In this document: positions 62,708 to 64,000 of the stretch, piece by piece
How positions within the stretch are numbered: position 1 is the stretch's first letter
Layout: every line of letters starts with the position of its first letter
DNA from: Craurococcus roseus
GTDB taxonomy: Bacteria; Pseudomonadota; Alphaproteobacteria; Acetobacterales; Acetobacteraceae
Reading direction: 5' to 3'
NCBI RefSeq assembly: GCF_039523795.1
Contig: NZ_BAAAFZ010000007.1
Location: 124,001-188,000, forward strand
Length of the DNA: 64,000 nt
The notes under the pieces: generated by a model
Told to the model about the DNA's origin: nothing
Seen by the model: the letters and a program-made list of their open reading frames with translations, nothing else
Databases searched by the model: none
Translations under genes and position numbers: made by a program

Positions 62708-64000
62708 CTAGAACGTCAGCGGCACCGCTTGCACCACCAGCGGCAGGTGCCGCACCGCGCTAAGCACCGGCTCCGGCATCGGCCCGTCCAGCCCGACGAG
62801 GCAGATCGCGTCGCCGCCCGGGGCGCTGCGGCCGAGGTGGAAGGTGGCGATGTTGATCCCCGCGTCCGCGAGCGTCATGCCGAAGCGGCCGATGAAGCCC
62901 GGCTTGTCCTGATTGGTGACGTAGAGCATGTGCGGCGCGAAGTCGGCCTCCACCGCGATCCCCTTCACCTCCACCAGCCGGGGCTTGTCGCCGGCGACCA
63001 GGGTGCCGGAGACGCTCCGCTCGAAGCGCCCGGTGGCGACGCTGAGGCGCACCAGCGTCTGGTACTCGCCGGAGCGCTCCAGCACCGTCTCGGCCACCTC
63101 GATGCCGCGCTCCCGCGCCACCACGGGGGCGTTGACCATGTTCACCGAGCCGAGCAGCGGTCCGAGCACGCCGGCCAGCGCCGCCGCGGTCAGCGGGCGC
63201 CGGTTCAGGTCGGCGACCGCGCCCTCGTACTCCACGCGGATGGCGCGGATGGCGTTGTCGCTCTCCTGCGCCTGCACGGCGGTGAGCTGCCCGGCCATGC
63301 CGCCGAGCAGCCGCGCCAGCTCCATGTAGGGCTTGAGGCGCGGCGCCTCCTCGGCGGTGACGGACGGCATGTTGATGGCGTTCGAGACCGCGCCGGTGAG
63401 CAGGTAATCGGCCATCTGGTCGGCGACCTGGAGCGCCACGTTCTCCTGCGCTTCCGCGGTGGCGGCGCCGAGGTGGGGCGTGCAGACCACGTTCTCCAGG
63501 CCGAAGAGCGGGCTCTCCTTCGCGGGCTCCGTCTCGAACACGTCCAGCGCGGCGCCGGCGAGGTGGCCGGAGCGGATGGCGTCCGCCAGCGCCGCCTCGT
63601 CCACCAAGCCGCCGCGGGCGCAGTTGATGACCCGGGCGCCCTTCTTCATGCGCTCCAGGTTTTCGCGCGAGAGGATATCGCGCGTCTGCTCGGTCAGCGG
63701 CGCGTGCAGGCTGATGAAGTCGGCGCGCTCCAGGAGGTCGGCCAGTTCCACCTTCTCCACGCCGAGTTCCAATGCGCGGCGCTCGGAGAGGAAGGGGTCG
63801 AAGGCGATCACCTTCATCTTCAGCCCCACGGCACGGTCGGCGACGATGGAGCCGATGTTGCCGCAGCCGATCAGGCCGAGCGTCTTGCCGAACAACTCGA
63901 CGCCCATGAAGCGGTTCTTTTCCCACTTCCCGGCCTTGGTGGAGGCCGAGGCTTCCGGGAGCTGCCGCGCCAAGGCGAACATCATGGCGATGGCGTGCTC
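62708..64000 (-). CDS. serA: D-3-phosphoglycerate dehydrogenase SerA, N-terminus beyond the window
   Basis: The visible 430 residues run off the right edge. They contain the NAD-binding loop GLIGCGNIGSIVADRA followed by IAFDPFLS, the catalytic region (INCARGGLVDEAAL with Arg, Glu in DVFETEPA, and His in TPHLGAATAEAQENVA), an ASB-type intervening domain (residues about 300-410 of a full enzyme) and a C-terminal ACT domain (YVTNQDKPGFIGRFGMTLADAGINIATFHLGR). This is the long, type I SerA that starts the phosphorylated serine pathway by oxidising 3-phosphoglycerate. The ACT domain suggests feedback control by serine. Confidence 0.96.
   Translation of the reverse strand, partial: EHAIAMMFALARQLPEASASTKAGKWEKNRFMGVELFGKTLGLIGCGNIGSIVADRAVGLKMKVIAFDPFLSERRALELGVEKVELADLLERADFISLHAPLTEQTRDILSRENLERMKKGARVINCARGGLVDEAALADAIRSGHLAGAALDVFETEPAKESPLFGLENVVCTPHLGAATAEAQENVALQVADQMADYLLTGAVSNAINMPSVTAEEAPRLKPYMELARLLGGMAGQLTAVQAQESDNAIRAIRVEYEGAVADLNRRPLTAAALAGVLGPLLGSVNMVNAPVVARERGIEVAETVLERSGEYQTLVRLSVATGRFERSVSGTLVAGDKPRLVEVKGIAVEADFAPHMLYVTNQDKPGFIGRFGMTLADAGINIATFHLGRSAPGGDAICLVGLDGPMPEPVLSAVRHLPLVVQAVPLTF

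Overview
The window is very GC-rich, densely coded DNA, most likely from an alphaproteobacterium and plausibly an Acetobacteraceae (Roseomonas-like) soil or plant-associated species. The basis is the alphaproteobacterial cell-cycle regulator TrcR (DUF1013), two HWE-type sensor kinases, paired DUF465 genes beside purEK, several Bug-type solute receptors and the catabolic gene content. The lineage is inferred; no rRNA or tRNA gene is present to confirm it.

Left part (1-18109): the 3' end of a PhzF-family gene and an AidB-like acyl-CoA dehydrogenase are followed by a minus-strand copper/cobalt operon, copA-cueR-dmeF, whose genes overlap by ATGA and which starts from a textbook CueR promoter. Upstream on the same strand is a six-gene catabolic operon: two Bug receptors, a DUF849 beta-keto acid cleavage enzyme, pcaH, pcaG and quiC. 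It diverges from a quinate/shikimate dehydrogenase gene across a 20-bp palindrome. Together these could turn quinate or shikimate into 3-dehydroshikimate, protocatechuate and a ring-cleavage product. A tandem glycine riboswitch then precedes a DadA-like flavoprotein, followed by a TetR regulator and a PAS-PAS-HWE sensor kinase.

Middle part (18440-41000): a GT2 glycosyltransferase, a class-III aminotransferase, an SF2 helicase, a DUF4214-M14 peptidase fusion, a hybrid sensor kinase and a tungstate ABC transporter (tupBCA) are followed by the most interesting block. This is a DSF-type cell-cell signalling module, with the synthase RpfF, the sensor RpfC, a response regulator in which the expected HD-GYP output is replaced by a PAS-like domain, and an HWE kinase. 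A glutathione S-transferase/Bug pair and a CACHE-type kinase close the section.

Right part (41140-64000): a cytoplasmic sulfite dehydrogenase operon (soeABC), a frameshifted Uma2 gene, a secreted protein with five cysteine-pair repeats and an RraA-like gene lead into a decaying region. That region holds a cyanase remnant, a dead IS630 element and an intact ISL3 element with a perfect 8-bp target duplication. Housekeeping genes follow (trcR, two DUF465 genes, purE, purK), then two tandem OmpA-like porins with long identical 3' blocks, a 25-residue membrane peptide, a lipoprotein, a zinc alcohol dehydrogenase, an enoyl-CoA hydratase, a broken DUF2161 gene, an NTF2-like protein and the 3' part of serA.

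Two stretches contain undetermined bases (53730-53741 and 58267). Coordinates were read by eye; start codons were chosen from ribosome-binding sites, promoters and family length.
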